The position numbers were made by a program, and so were the translations under genes. A model generated the notes under the pieces. It was not told the origin of the DNA. It did no database searches and saw only the letters and a program-made list of their open reading frames with translations. From Culturomica sp. (GTDB lineage Bacteria > Bacteroidota > Bacteroidia > Bacteroidales > Marinifilaceae), in the NCBI GenBank assembly GCA_031271755.1, contig JAISVB010000047.1:16009-80008 (forward strand): 64,000 nt of DNA, given 5' to 3'. Of the stretch, positions 18,291 to 27,621 are shown piece after piece (within the stretch, counting starts at the first letter, position 1; every line of letters starts with the position of its first letter).

Positions 18291-19778
18291 TTACAGCGTT
18301 ACGCCGGTTTTAAAGATGGCGATCTCCTTGAAACCGACCAATTCGTGTTTCAGTTTGCGGCCGTCGGCCACCTCCAGTACAAAAGAGATAAAACGTTTCA
18401 GGAGCGCATCCGGCTCCTCGTCCTCCAGCAGGCTTCCCGCATTGAAGTCGATCCAGTTGGCTTTGTAAGTCGCCAAAGCCGTATTGGTGGAGATTTTCAG
18501 GGTCGGAACAAAACTGCCGAACGGCGTGCCCCGGCCGGTGGTGAACAACACCATTTGGCAGCCGGAGATGGCCAGCGCCGACGCCGCCACCAGGTCGTTG
18601 CCCGGCGCCTGCAACAGGTTCAAACCGGATTTGACGATGGGTTGTGCGTAGGTCAGAACATCCACGACTTCCGCGGCTCCGCCTTTCTGTACGCATCCCA
18701 GCGATTTCTCTTCCAGCGTGGTGATGCCCCCTTTTTTATTGCCGGGAGAGGGATTTTCATAGACCGGCTGGTCAAATTTCCGGAAATACCCTTTAAAATC
18801 GTTGATCAGGCGGACGGTTTCGTTGAACACTGCCGGAGAACAGGCCCGGTCCATCAGAATGGTTTCCGCACCGAACATCTCCGGAACCTCCGTCAACACA
18901 GTGGTGCCTCCCTGTGCGATCAGCCAGTCGGAAAATCGCCCCGCCAACGGATTGGCGGTAATGCCGGAAAAACCGTCGCTCCCCCCGCATTTCAGGCCGA
19001 TCTTCAGGTTGGAAAGGGGGAGCGGCTTCCGCTTGTCCGCTTTCATCTTCTCCACCAGCTCTTTCACCAATTCAAAACCGGCGGCTATTTCGTCTTCCAC
19101 CTCCTGGGCGATCAGGAACTTCACCCGCTCCTCGTCCCACGTGCCGATCACCTGCTTAAAGTCGGCGATCTGGTTGTTTTCGCATCCCAAGCCCAGCACC
19201 AATACGCCCCCTGCATTGGGATGCCGCACCAATCCGGCCAACGCTTTTTGCGTATTCTCGTGGTCGTCTCCCAATTGGGAACAGCCGTAGTTGTGCGTAT
19301 ATACGCGTACATCCTCCACATGGGAAACATCCAATTCCCGCTTTACCCGGTCGGCGATGGCCTGCGCCTGCCCGTTCACACAGCCCACGGTGGGAACGAT
19401 CCACAGTTCGTTCCGGATCCCCATCTCCCCGTTTTTACGGAGGTAACCGTTTACCTTCCGGTCGTCCTTCGGAAAATGCAATACCGACGGCACCTTGTTG
19501 TAGGTATATTCCAGGTTGTCCCGCAAATTGGTTTTCAGGTTGTGGGAGTGCACCCGGGAGCCGGCGGCAATATCCACGGAGGCATGTCCGATGGGATAGC
19601 CGTATTTGATCACATTTTTACCGGCGGGAATGGGAACAACGGCAAACTTGTGTCCGGGATCGATCTCTTCCCGCAACGTCACCATTGTTCCCTCCACCTC
19701 CAACACTTCTCCCGCCTGCAGTCGCTCCAGCGCTACCGCTACATTATCCGCTGCCTGTATTTTCAAAAACCTCTTCAT
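18291..19778 (-). CDS. uxaA: D-altronate dehydratase
   Basis: A 495-residue enzyme that converts D-altronate to 2-keto-3-deoxy-D-gluconate, the third step of the isomerase route for galacturonate. It has the N-terminal SAF-like domain (first ~85 residues, with VVPIPAGKNVIKYGYPIGHA) and the large GD_AH_C domain with conserved Cys blocks (NYGCSQLGDDHENT, LGLGCENNQ, GLKCGGSDGFSG). Length equals that of other UxaA. It sits in the minus-strand uronate operon after the HIT gene, with a 15-base gap. Confidence 0.95.
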   Translation of the reverse strand: MKRFLKIQAADNVAVALERLQAGEVLEVEGTMVTLREEIDPGHKFAVVPIPAGKNVIKYGYPIGHASVDIAAGSRVHSHNLKTNLRDNLEYTYNKVPSVLHFPKDDRKVNGYLRKNGEMGIRNELWIVPTVGCVNGQAQAIADRVKRELDVSHVEDVRVYTHNYGCSQLGDDHENTQKALAGLVRHPNAGGVLVLGLGCENNQIADFKQVIGTWDEERVKFLIAQEVEDEIAAGFELVKELVEKMKADKRKPLPLSNLKIGLKCGGSDGFSGITANPLAGRFSDWLIAQGGTTVLTEVPEMFGAETILMDRACSPAVFNETVRLINDFKGYFRKFDQPVYENPSPGNKKGGITTLEEKSLGCVQKGGAAEVVDVLTYAQPIVKSGLNLLQAPGNDLVAASALAISGCQMVLFTTGRGTPFGSFVPTLKISTNTALATYKANWIDFNAGSLLEDEEPDALLKRFISFVLEVADGRKLKHELVGFKEIAIFKTGVTL

Positions 19779-19793
19779 ACGACCTGCTGATTA

Positions 19794-20213
19794 CTAAACT
19801 CCCAGCTCCTTTTTGATCCGCTCCACCCGTTCGGCGTAAGCCGCTTCGGTGAGGTAGGTTTTTTTCGGGTTCATTTCAAAAACGCTTCCGAACTCAAATT
19901 CCCCCTCGTACTTCGGAACAATGTGCCAGTGGGTATGCTTCAAGGTATCGGAATAGGCCCCGAAATTGATCTTGGCCGGCTTGAACAGCTTCTTCAGCGC
20001 TTCGCCCACTCTCCGCAGGTCTTTCATATAGGCGCAGTAATCCGCTTCGGGGATTTCGAACAGTTCGTTCACATGATCCCTGTAAGCCAATACACAGCGG
20101 CCGGGGTGGGACTGCTCCCTGAAAAGAAAGAGGGTGGAAACAGCCAGATCGCCTATTTCGATCATCAACTCCTTTTGTGTCTGGTTCCGCCGGCAGTATA
20201 AACAATTTTCCAT
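19794..20213 (-). CDS. HIT-family hydrolase/transferase inside the uronate operon
   Basis: A 139-residue histidine-triad protein with the full motif HTHWHIVP (93-100) and an N-terminal CLYC (4-7) that probably binds zinc, as in HinT/Fhit-like enzymes acting on nucleoside phosphoramidates or dinucleoside polyphosphates. It lies between uxaB and uxaA with gaps of 12 and 15 bases, so it is co-transcribed with galacturonate catabolism. No HIT protein is part of the known pathway. It may handle a nucleotide by-product, or it may be a housekeeping gene that landed here. Confidence 0.9.
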   Translation of the reverse strand: MENCLYCRRNQTQKELMIEIGDLAVSTLFLFREQSHPGRCVLAYRDHVNELFEIPEADYCAYMKDLRRVGEALKKLFKPAKINFGAYSDTLKHTHWHIVPKYEGEFEFGSVFEMNPKKTYLTEAAYAERVERIKKELGV

Positions 20214-20225
20214 AGAGGTGATTTT

Positions 20226-21665
20226 TTATTTCAACAGATCCGACAATGCGGCGGAGATGCCCATTTCCAGAATGTCCCCGGCATACTTGGCGACCGTGCC
20301 GGTCAGCGGTTTGACTTCCGTCAGATCCACCGTCCAGATCGCCCGGTTCTCCGCGATCTTCCGGACGCTCTCTTCGATCCGGTTGTTGTCCCAGGTTGAC
20401 CGGATAAAGGCGACATGCTCCGGCGTATCGTTGGGCGTGAAATCGACCTCCGACTTTCCGCTGTAAAGCACCAGCAGGGCGGCCAGCGAAAAAAGGCTGT
20501 ACTCTGCGGTCTTTCCGGCTTTTTTGAAATTATCCAGCACGGTGGGGAAATTCCGGGCTTCCCATTTGGAAAGCGAATTGAGCGAGATCGTCGCCAGCAG
20601 GTGGCGGAGGAAAGGGTTGTAAAAACGCTCCAGGATACCCGCGGCAAAAGCCTCCAATTCCGCCTTGTCTTCATCGATCATCGGCAGCACCTCTTTTTCC
20701 ACCATTGTATTGATGTACTGCTCGATCATCGGAGTATTAAAAGCGTCCATCACCGTTTCGCACCCCATTTGCAACCCCACGGGCACCATGGCGGTGTGCG
20801 ACCCGTTCAGAATGCGCACTTTTTTGTCGCGGAACGATTTGATGCTCGGCATGTAGAGTACGTGCAGCCCGGCTTTGTCTAACGGGAACACCTCCTGCAC
20901 CTTTTTGTAGTCTTTTCCGCCGATGGCCCACAAATGATAGTACTCGGCCTTGATCACCATGTTGTCGTCGTACCCCAGCCCGGCTTTGATCTCGTCGATG
21001 TTTTCGCGGGGGAAGCCGGTGACGATCCGGTCTACCAGCGTGTCGCAAAAGCGGCAATGGTGGTTGACCCAATGGATAAAATCACTGCCCAGCTTGTTCG
21101 CTTCCGCGTGGCGGAGCACATACTCGTGCAAGGTGGAGCCGTTGTTCTCGATCAGTTCGCAGCAGATCACCGTCAACCCCTTGTCCGGCGCTCCGTTGAA
21201 ATGCTTGAACCGGTTGTACAGCAACGCCGTCATCTTCCCGGGATAGGATTTCGGCGGACGGGCGAAAATATCTTCCCCCTCTTCGTAGCGGATCCCCGCC
21301 TCCGTGGTGTTGGAAACGGTGATCTCCAATTCGGGGCTTAAAAAGTACCGTTCGTACTTTTGGTATTCCGTATAGGGATTCAAGGCGTCCTGCACACACT
21401 TGATCAGGCGGATCTCTTTGATGGGTTTCTTCTCCCTGATCCCTTCCAGATAGACGTGGTAGAGGTCATCCTGGCGGTTCAACTGTTCCGCCATTCCGTT
21501 CTCGATCGGCTGTACAATGGCTACGCCGTGGTGCAGCACACCGGCTTCGTTGGCGATGTCCACCATCCAGTCGACAAAGGCGCGGAGAAAATTCCCTTCC
21601 CCGAATTGCAGAATTTTCACCGGAAGTTCCGGTTTTTCTACGGTGTTGCTGTTTAACTCTTTCAT
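20226..21665 (-). CDS. uxaB: Tagaturonate reductase (altronate oxidoreductase)
   Basis: A 479-residue NAD-dependent enzyme of the mannitol dehydrogenase family that reduces D-tagaturonate to D-altronate in the cytoplasm. Visible family features are the N-terminal nucleotide-binding block (ILQFGEGNFLRAFVDWM), the HCRFCDTLVDRIVTGFP segment and the catalytic-region Lys/Asn stretch KVRILNGSHTAMVPVG. Length fits. It lies between exuT and the HIT gene with gaps of 15 and 12 bases. Confidence 0.95.
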   Translation of the reverse strand: MKELNSNTVEKPELPVKILQFGEGNFLRAFVDWMVDIANEAGVLHHGVAIVQPIENGMAEQLNRQDDLYHVYLEGIREKKPIKEIRLIKCVQDALNPYTEYQKYERYFLSPELEITVSNTTEAGIRYEEGEDIFARPPKSYPGKMTALLYNRFKHFNGAPDKGLTVICCELIENNGSTLHEYVLRHAEANKLGSDFIHWVNHHCRFCDTLVDRIVTGFPRENIDEIKAGLGYDDNMVIKAEYYHLWAIGGKDYKKVQEVFPLDKAGLHVLYMPSIKSFRDKKVRILNGSHTAMVPVGLQMGCETVMDAFNTPMIEQYINTMVEKEVLPMIDEDKAELEAFAAGILERFYNPFLRHLLATISLNSLSKWEARNFPTVLDNFKKAGKTAEYSLFSLAALLVLYSGKSEVDFTPNDTPEHVAFIRSTWDNNRIEESVRKIAENRAIWTVDLTEVKPLTGTVAKYAGDILEMGISAALSDLLK

Positions 21666-21680
21666 GGCGATAACAAGGTA

Positions 21681-23120
21681 TTAGAGGATGATCGGTTTGT
21701 ATTTGGGAACCAGTGATTTCATGACGATCCAGCCGATCAGGTAAGCTACGGCGCATACACAGAAAATGATGAAGTATCCTGCCGGTTTCCCCGAAAAGCC
21801 CATGAATGCCAGGTTGGTATCGCCGGCGAATACAAATAACTTACCGGCCGCTTTTTGCAAAATAAGCGAACCCAGGCCTCCTGCCATCCCTCCGATACCG
21901 GTGATGGTGGCGATGGCCGACTTCGGGAACATGTCGCCGACGGTGGAGAAGATGTTGGCCGACCACGACTGGTGAGCCGCGCCTCCAAGGCCGATCAGCA
22001 AAATGGGCAACCACGGGGAGATGGTTCCGAGCGGCTGCGCCAGCAACACCACCAGCGGAATAAAAGCAAAGATCAACATGGCCTTCATCCGTGCGGCATA
22101 GGGATTTTGTCCGGTTTTATTGATGATAATGGTGGGCAACTTTCCGCCGTATATGGACAGCATGGTGACGGCGTACAGGGTAAAGATCAATCCCATTCCC
22201 AGTCCGTCGGACGTCTTAATGCCGAATTGCGTGTTCAGGTAGGAAGGCGTCCAGAACAGGAAGAACCACCACACGCCGTCGGTCATGAATTTGCCGAAAG
22301 CGAAAGACCAGGTCTGCTTGAACTTGAAGCATTCCCAAAAGGACAATTTTTTCTCCTGTCCGGCCTCCACCGCTTTTTCTTCTTTTGCATCGGATTCCTT
22401 GTCCGAAAGAATATACTCCAGTTCGGCTTCGTTCACCTTCGGGTGTTTCTCCGGCTTTTTGTACATAAAAACCCAAAAAGCCATCCAGATAAAGCCCAAT
22501 GCACCGATAATAATAAACGCCATCTCCCAGCCGAACGCTTTTGCCAAAGGCGGAATGGAGAGCGGAGCAACCAGCGCGCCGACCGAAGCCCCGGCGTTGA
22601 AAATACTGGTGGCATACGCCCGGTCTTTTTTCGGGAAGTACTCCGCAGTCGTTTTAATGGCGGCGGGGAAATTCCCGGCCTCGCCGATAGCCAGCACTGT
22701 ACGCGCCACAATAAAGGCGTACATGCTTACCGTAGAGATCACGACCACCATATCTCCGGCAGCCTCTATCAGTTCCAGTTTGGAGCCGATGCCTGTGTAC
22801 ATTTCGGTAAAAATACCGCAAAGCGCATGGATGCAAGCGCCCACGGACCACACGCCGATAGACCAGAGAAACCCCTTCTTTGTGCCCATCCAGTCGATAA
22901 AGCGGCCGGCGAACAGCATGGCGATGGCGTATACCAGCGAGAAGAGCCCGGTGATATTCCCGTAGTGGTTTTCGTCCCAGTGAAATTCCGGTTTAATAAA
23001 CTCGTCAAAAGTAAGCGACAGCACTTGGCGGTCTAAGTAGTTGATCGTGGTGGCAAAAAACAGCATTGCGCAGATCGTCCACCGGAAATTCGTCATCTTT
23101 TCTTTCGATAATGTACTCAT
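21681..23120 (-). CDS. exuT: Hexuronate transporter of the MFS
   Basis: A 479-residue major facilitator with about 12 membrane helices and the ACS/ExuT-type signature near the N-terminus (TINYLDRQVLSLTF) and AGRFIDWMGTKKG between helices 2 and 3. A charged cytoplasmic loop (~230-260, rich in Lys and Glu) separates the two halves. It is expected to bring galacturonate, and perhaps glucuronate, across the inner membrane by proton symport. It lies between uxaC and uxaB, so uptake and catabolism are made together. Confidence 0.9.
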   Translation of the reverse strand: MSTLSKEKMTNFRWTICAMLFFATTINYLDRQVLSLTFDEFIKPEFHWDENHYGNITGLFSLVYAIAMLFAGRFIDWMGTKKGFLWSIGVWSVGACIHALCGIFTEMYTGIGSKLELIEAAGDMVVVISTVSMYAFIVARTVLAIGEAGNFPAAIKTTAEYFPKKDRAYATSIFNAGASVGALVAPLSIPPLAKAFGWEMAFIIIGALGFIWMAFWVFMYKKPEKHPKVNEAELEYILSDKESDAKEEKAVEAGQEKKLSFWECFKFKQTWSFAFGKFMTDGVWWFFLFWTPSYLNTQFGIKTSDGLGMGLIFTLYAVTMLSIYGGKLPTIIINKTGQNPYAARMKAMLIFAFIPLVVLLAQPLGTISPWLPILLIGLGGAAHQSWSANIFSTVGDMFPKSAIATITGIGGMAGGLGSLILQKAAGKLFVFAGDTNLAFMGFSGKPAGYFIIFCVCAVAYLIGWIVMKSLVPKYKPIIL

Positions 23121-23176
23121 TTTAAGCTTTATTTAGATTGAATATATAATCACGCTCGTCGTTTCACCCCACGCGA

Positions 23177-24583
23177 TCAGAATTTAAAAAAGTTTTTGGC
23201 GTTGTTGTAGCAGATGTTTTCCACCATTTGGCCGATAAAATCCATTTCACTCGCCGGCAGCAGCCCCTGTTCCACGTCGTTCCCCAACAGGTTGCAGAGG
23301 GTTCTCCGGAAATACTCGTGACGGGGGTAGGAGAGGAAGCTGCGGGAATCCGTCAGCATCCCCACAAAGCGGCTCAACAATCCCAACAGCGAGAGCGCGT
23401 TCAACTGTTTCTCCATTCCGTCCTTCTGGTCCAGGAACCACCAGCCCGACCCGAACTGGATCTTTCCGGCCACGGTGCCGTCCTGGAAATTTCCCAGCAT
23501 GGTGGCGATCATTTCGTTGGCGCCGGGATTGAGGTTGTACAGAATGGTTTGCGCCAATTTGTCCTGCACCGCGAGGCGGTCTAAAAATTTCGACAACGCT
23601 TTGGCGGTATTGAACTCCCCGATAGAGTCAAAACCGGTATCCGGCCCCAGCTTGCGGAACATTCTGGTGTTGTTGTTCCGGATGGCTCCGTAGTGGAATT
23701 GCTGCGTCCACCCCTTCTCCCAATCCATCACGGCAAACTCCACCAACATGGCCGATTTGAACTTTAAAACCTCTCCTTTGTTCAATCCGATCCCGCCATA
23801 CACTTTGTTAAAGATCAGGTCGATCTCCGGCTGGGTATACTCTTCGGCGTAAAACTCTTCGATGCCGTGGTCGGAAAGGCGGCAACCGGCGTTGGCAAAA
23901 AAGTCGTGACGGACGCGCAGGGCTGCGATCAAATCTCCGAATTTGCCGATCGTTACACCGGAAACGGCGGAGAGTTTCTCCATATAGGCCCGGAAATCGG
24001 CGGGCGACTCCACGGCCATCGCCTTGTCCGGACGCCAGGTCGGCAACACTTGCACTTCGAAGCCGTCGGCTTTGCATTTCAGGTGGTGTTCCAGGCTGTC
24101 CACCGGGTCGTCGGTGGTGCAAACCGTTTGCACGTTGTACCTCCGCATCAATCCGCGGGCGCTGTACTCCGGCGTCTGCAATTTGGCCGTACAGGCGTCG
24201 TAGATCTCCTTGGCAGAGGAGGGATTCAGCAATGAGGTCACTTCAAAAGCGGTTTTCAACTCCAGATGCGTCCAGTGGTACAACGGATTCCGCATGGTAT
24301 AGGGAACCGTTTCCGCCCATTTTTCAAACTTTTCCCAATCCGAGCTCTCCTTTCCGGTACAGTATTTTTCGTCGATGCCGTTGGTACGCATAGCCCTCCA
24401 TTTGTAATGATCCCCCTCCAACCACACCTGCGACAGGTTGTCGAACCGGTGGTCGCGGGCGATGTATTCGGGATTCAGGTGGCAATGATAGTCGATGATC
24501 GGCATCTTTGCGGCGTGTTCATGATACAACTTTTCGGCCGTATCCGTTTGCAGCAGAAAATTCTGGTCGTTAAAACTCTTCAT
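23177..24583 (-). CDS. uxaC: Uronate isomerase
   Basis: A 468-residue member of the amidohydrolase superfamily that isomerises D-galacturonate to D-tagaturonate (and glucuronate to fructuronate). The N-terminal metal motif HCH is seen in MPIIDYHCHLNPEYIA, followed by the family block RDHRFDNLSQVWLEGDHYKWR. Length is standard. It is the first uronate-catabolism gene after the depolymerases; a 56-base gap separates it from exuT and could contain a minor regulatory site, but none is obvious. Confidence 0.96.
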   Translation of the reverse strand: MKSFNDQNFLLQTDTAEKLYHEHAAKMPIIDYHCHLNPEYIARDHRFDNLSQVWLEGDHYKWRAMRTNGIDEKYCTGKESSDWEKFEKWAETVPYTMRNPLYHWTHLELKTAFEVTSLLNPSSAKEIYDACTAKLQTPEYSARGLMRRYNVQTVCTTDDPVDSLEHHLKCKADGFEVQVLPTWRPDKAMAVESPADFRAYMEKLSAVSGVTIGKFGDLIAALRVRHDFFANAGCRLSDHGIEEFYAEEYTQPEIDLIFNKVYGGIGLNKGEVLKFKSAMLVEFAVMDWEKGWTQQFHYGAIRNNNTRMFRKLGPDTGFDSIGEFNTAKALSKFLDRLAVQDKLAQTILYNLNPGANEMIATMLGNFQDGTVAGKIQFGSGWWFLDQKDGMEKQLNALSLLGLLSRFVGMLTDSRSFLSYPRHEYFRRTLCNLLGNDVEQGLLPASEMDFIGQMVENICYNNAKNFFKF

Positions 24584-24607
24584 AGGCGTATTCTTTTTAT
24601 GGATTTA

Positions 24608-26014
24608 TCAATTACGCAACGATTGTCCGTTGACGGAAACATTTTCAAACACAACGTGCTCCGCTCCGATGATCCGGTTCAATTCCTCTTCCTGCACGCC
24701 TTCAAATATACAATTTTTCACGAAAATATCCCGCACTTGGGTATGATTCGTAAAACCGTCGATAAAAATCCCGTACCGGCTCTTGCGACATTGGATATTT
24801 TCTAAGAAAATATTTTTCACTTCGGGCAGATAAGGCCCATCCTCCACCTTTTCGTACTTCATCTCCACCCGGAACACGGCCTCTTTGCACTCTCCCACCC
24901 GGATGTTGCGCACATAGATGTTTTCGATCACTCCTCCGCGCACGGCGTTGGATTTGATCCGCACCACCCGGTCTAAGTTCGGACTGTCCATGTCGCAATT
25001 TTCGGCCCATACATTCCGGCAATTCCCGGAGATCTCGCTCCCGATCACGACTCCTCCGTGCCCGTCCTTCATGGTGTTGTTGCGGATGATGATGTTTTCG
25101 CTGGGAATATTCCAGGTCCTGCCGTCGTGGTCGCGCCCCGATTTGATCGCAATGCAGTCATCGCCCGTGTTGAAATAGCAATCTTCGATCAGCACGTATT
25201 TGCAGGACTCCGGGTCGCAGCCGTCGTTATTCGGGCCGTGGCTCTCCAAATGCAAGCCTCTCACGGTCACATTTTCGCACAAAAGCGGATGCACCAGCCA
25301 GAACGGCGATCCGACGATCCGCACTCCTTCGATGAGGACATTGGTACATTTATACGGTTGGATAAAGGGAGGGCGGAGACAATCGTCCGGTTCCATCCAC
25401 CGCTGCTCCACCGGTACCCCGTCCGCTGCCATCCGGGCTAATTTTTTCCGTCCGCCGATGGTGTCCGGGCGGTAGTGCTGGCTCAGCATGCCTTCCTTCC
25501 AGCCGTACTCTTCCAAGCCTTTCCAGGGCCACCAATGCGTATTGTCCGCCTGTCCGTCCAAGGTGCCTTTTCCGGTGATGGCGATATTGGTTTCGCCGTA
25601 AGCGTAGATCAACGGCCGGAAGTTGTAACAATCCAAACCCTCCCAGCGGGTCAGCACAAAAGGCGTGTACGCTTCCGGATCGGTGGAAAATTTCAGCGTG
25701 GCTCCTTCCGACAGGTGAAGATTTACGTTGGATTTCAGGGTGATCGCCCCGGTATAGTGCTCACCGGCCGGGACAACAACCGTTCCGCCTCCCGTTTTGT
25801 GGCAGGTATCGATCGCCCGGGCGATGGCGTTTGTCACCGTCGTTTCTCCCTCCGCAACAAAATCCAACATGTTCCAACTTCTGTCCGGGAATACCGGCGG
25901 AGCGATTTTTTCCAATACGCTTTCCGCCTCTTTCCAGTAATCCGCTGTATTGATCTGCGGCCCACATGCCTGAGAAGCAAGCAGCAGAATTCCGAAATAA
26001 CCGATTTTTTTCAT
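24608..26014 (-). CDS. GH28 polygalacturonase-family hydrolase (probable lipoprotein)
   Basis: 468 residues with a lipoprotein-like N-terminus (LLLASQACG, Cys17). It is a right-handed beta-helix with all four GH28 motifs in order: NNDGCDP, TGDDCIAIKSG, DGHGGVVIGSE and RVVRIKS, which hold the catalytic Asp residues and the substrate-binding Arg/Lys. It would cleave alpha-1,4-galacturonosyl bonds of homogalacturonan or rhamnogalacturonan; the exact specificity cannot be read from the sequence. It lies 14 bases after the PL1 gene and 24 bases before uxaC. Confidence 0.93.
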   Translation of the reverse strand: MKKIGYFGILLLASQACGPQINTADYWKEAESVLEKIAPPVFPDRSWNMLDFVAEGETTVTNAIARAIDTCHKTGGGTVVVPAGEHYTGAITLKSNVNLHLSEGATLKFSTDPEAYTPFVLTRWEGLDCYNFRPLIYAYGETNIAITGKGTLDGQADNTHWWPWKGLEEYGWKEGMLSQHYRPDTIGGRKKLARMAADGVPVEQRWMEPDDCLRPPFIQPYKCTNVLIEGVRIVGSPFWLVHPLLCENVTVRGLHLESHGPNNDGCDPESCKYVLIEDCYFNTGDDCIAIKSGRDHDGRTWNIPSENIIIRNNTMKDGHGGVVIGSEISGNCRNVWAENCDMDSPNLDRVVRIKSNAVRGGVIENIYVRNIRVGECKEAVFRVEMKYEKVEDGPYLPEVKNIFLENIQCRKSRYGIFIDGFTNHTQVRDIFVKNCIFEGVQEEELNRIIGAEHVVFENVSVNGQSLRN

Positions 26015-26028
26015 AGGTTGTTGTTTTA

Positions 26029-27540
26029 TCAGATTCCAAATTTACACGATCCGATGGTTTTTTCCACCAAGCTATTGAGATACATCTCTACATTCGTATA
26101 GGTTGCGTCCAGCGTATACAACGCCGAATCGTCCTTGTCCGGGTTCAGGCGGTGCTTTTTTTCCCACTGATCCGGCATGCCGTCCCGGTCCCGGTCTGCG
26201 GGGATCTGGTCGCTTTTCAGTTCCGGCCATCCGCCCACATCCTCCTGACTGTCGATCAGGCCGTTTTCACTCCCGCGGGAGCCTTTGTACGTGAAACTCC
26301 CCTTCCGTACCTCTTCGGTGATCCGGCGATCGACGGCATCCCGGACTTGCGAAGCTCCGGCGTACTGCAACACGGCCTTGTATGCCTCTTCCGGCGAATC
26401 CGTCTTTTCCGGCTGTGCAACGGCGAACGGTTTATCAGAGCGGATGGTTCGATACCCCTCCCAGAATTCCGACGTATCTTTGGGGTGGATCCCCTGCCAA
26501 TTGTCCCGGTTTACCGCTTCCACCGACGGAAGAAGCGCAGCCGGCAGGTGGGGGGAACTCCCGTCGAAAAAATTGCCGGAAACATAAAATTTGCCCCAGA
26601 CACCCCGTTGGTTTCTCAGACTCCCGTCGTCGAAATTGGGCTGGAAGATCCGGTTGACGATGTTCTTGCGGAGAGCGGTAGAGGGGCCGGGTTTGTAGTA
26701 ATTGTTGACAAAGTTGTAGCTGCCTCCTTCGCCGGCATATCCGCCGTTGACAGGCCCCCAATTGTAGAACACATTGTTCCGGATATCCACCTGTTCCGCT
26801 TCCGGTTTTCCGGTATACCGGCTTCCGCACAGGCGGGGCGTCCGGCTGCTGTGGTGAGCAAAGAGGTTGTGGTGGAACGAGGCATTGCTCCCTCCCCAGA
26901 TGCCTCCGTAGCCATGTTCTCCTTTCTGGTGTCCGGAATTCCGCAGGCTTTCGCTGATGATGCACCACTGCAGGGTGAAGTTGGTGTTGTCGTAGAAAGA
27001 GGCGCATTCGTCCACACTCCAGCTCAGGGAACAATGGTCCACGATCAGGTTCGTACAGCGCGATCCTCCCATTGCATCGTCGTCGGAACCGCTCCGGTCG
27101 CCCAACCGGCAACGGATATAGCGCACGATGACATTGTCGGCTTTCACTTTCAGTTCGTAATTCCGAAGGCCGATACCGGCTCCGGGGGCGCTCTGCCCGG
27201 CAATGGTTACGTTTCCGTTGTTGACCGGCAACTCTTCCGTCAGGTCGATCCAGCCCGCTACCGCAAAGACAATGATCCGCGCTCCTTTTTGCCGCAGCGC
27301 CCACCGCAGCGTTCCCGGGGAACCGTCGTCCTGCAGGCTCGTTACGGTCAGAACTTTCCCGCCCCGTCCGCCGGTGGTGTATTTCCCTCCGCCTTCCGCG
27401 CCGGGAAAGGCAGGTACAGTAGCTATTGCCGTATCTATTAATTCAGCAGGTGTTTGAGGCTCTCCGGTCTCCGGGGAAGTTGGAGTTTGCGAACAGCAGG
27501 CAAGGAGCAGCAAAATCAAACCGATGCATTTTATAATCAT
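26029..27540 (-). CDS. PL1-family pectate lyase lipoprotein
   Basis: 503 residues. A lipobox (LLLLACCS) suggests a surface or outer-membrane lipoprotein. The catalytic beta-helix starts at FPGAEGGGKYTTGGRGGKV and contains the calcium-site block RCRLGDRSGSDDDAMGG, the DHCSLSWSVDE repeat and SSRTPRL, whose Arg is the likely base. The C-terminal end holds a short calcium-binding-like segment (DRDRDGMPDQWE) common in secreted Bacteroidota pectinases. It makes unsaturated oligogalacturonides, which GH105 later trims. A strong hairpin terminator lies just upstream in the operon (27569-27601), so its level is probably lower than that of SusC/SusD. Confidence 0.93.
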   Translation of the reverse strand: MIIKCIGLILLLLACCSQTPTSPETGEPQTPAELIDTAIATVPAFPGAEGGGKYTTGGRGGKVLTVTSLQDDGSPGTLRWALRQKGARIIVFAVAGWIDLTEELPVNNGNVTIAGQSAPGAGIGLRNYELKVKADNVIVRYIRCRLGDRSGSDDDAMGGSRCTNLIVDHCSLSWSVDECASFYDNTNFTLQWCIISESLRNSGHQKGEHGYGGIWGGSNASFHHNLFAHHSSRTPRLCGSRYTGKPEAEQVDIRNNVFYNWGPVNGGYAGEGGSYNFVNNYYKPGPSTALRKNIVNRIFQPNFDDGSLRNQRGVWGKFYVSGNFFDGSSPHLPAALLPSVEAVNRDNWQGIHPKDTSEFWEGYRTIRSDKPFAVAQPEKTDSPEEAYKAVLQYAGASQVRDAVDRRITEEVRKGSFTYKGSRGSENGLIDSQEDVGGWPELKSDQIPADRDRDGMPDQWEKKHRLNPDKDDSALYTLDATYTNVEMYLNSLVEKTIGSCKFGI

Positions 27541-27568
27541 AAATTCTCTGATTTTGGAATGGCTTGGT

Positions 27569-27601
27569 AAAAACGAAGTTGCGGAATTTTCCGCAACTTC
27601 G
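27569..27601 (-). terminator. Intra-locus rho-independent terminator / attenuator
   Basis: A 13-bp perfect stem (arms 27574-27586 and 27589-27601 around TT), followed on the minus strand by TTTTTACC. It lies between the surface lipoprotein gene and the pectate lyase gene, so it should separate susC-susD-lipoprotein transcripts from the enzyme genes, with read-through for the latter. Confidence 0.88.
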
Positions 27602-27621
27602 TGTAAAGATCGGGTTAAAAT

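Noticed and set aside
18108..19790. 560-codon plus-strand open frame opposite uxaA
   Set aside because: Fully antisense to uxaA, which has all family motifs.
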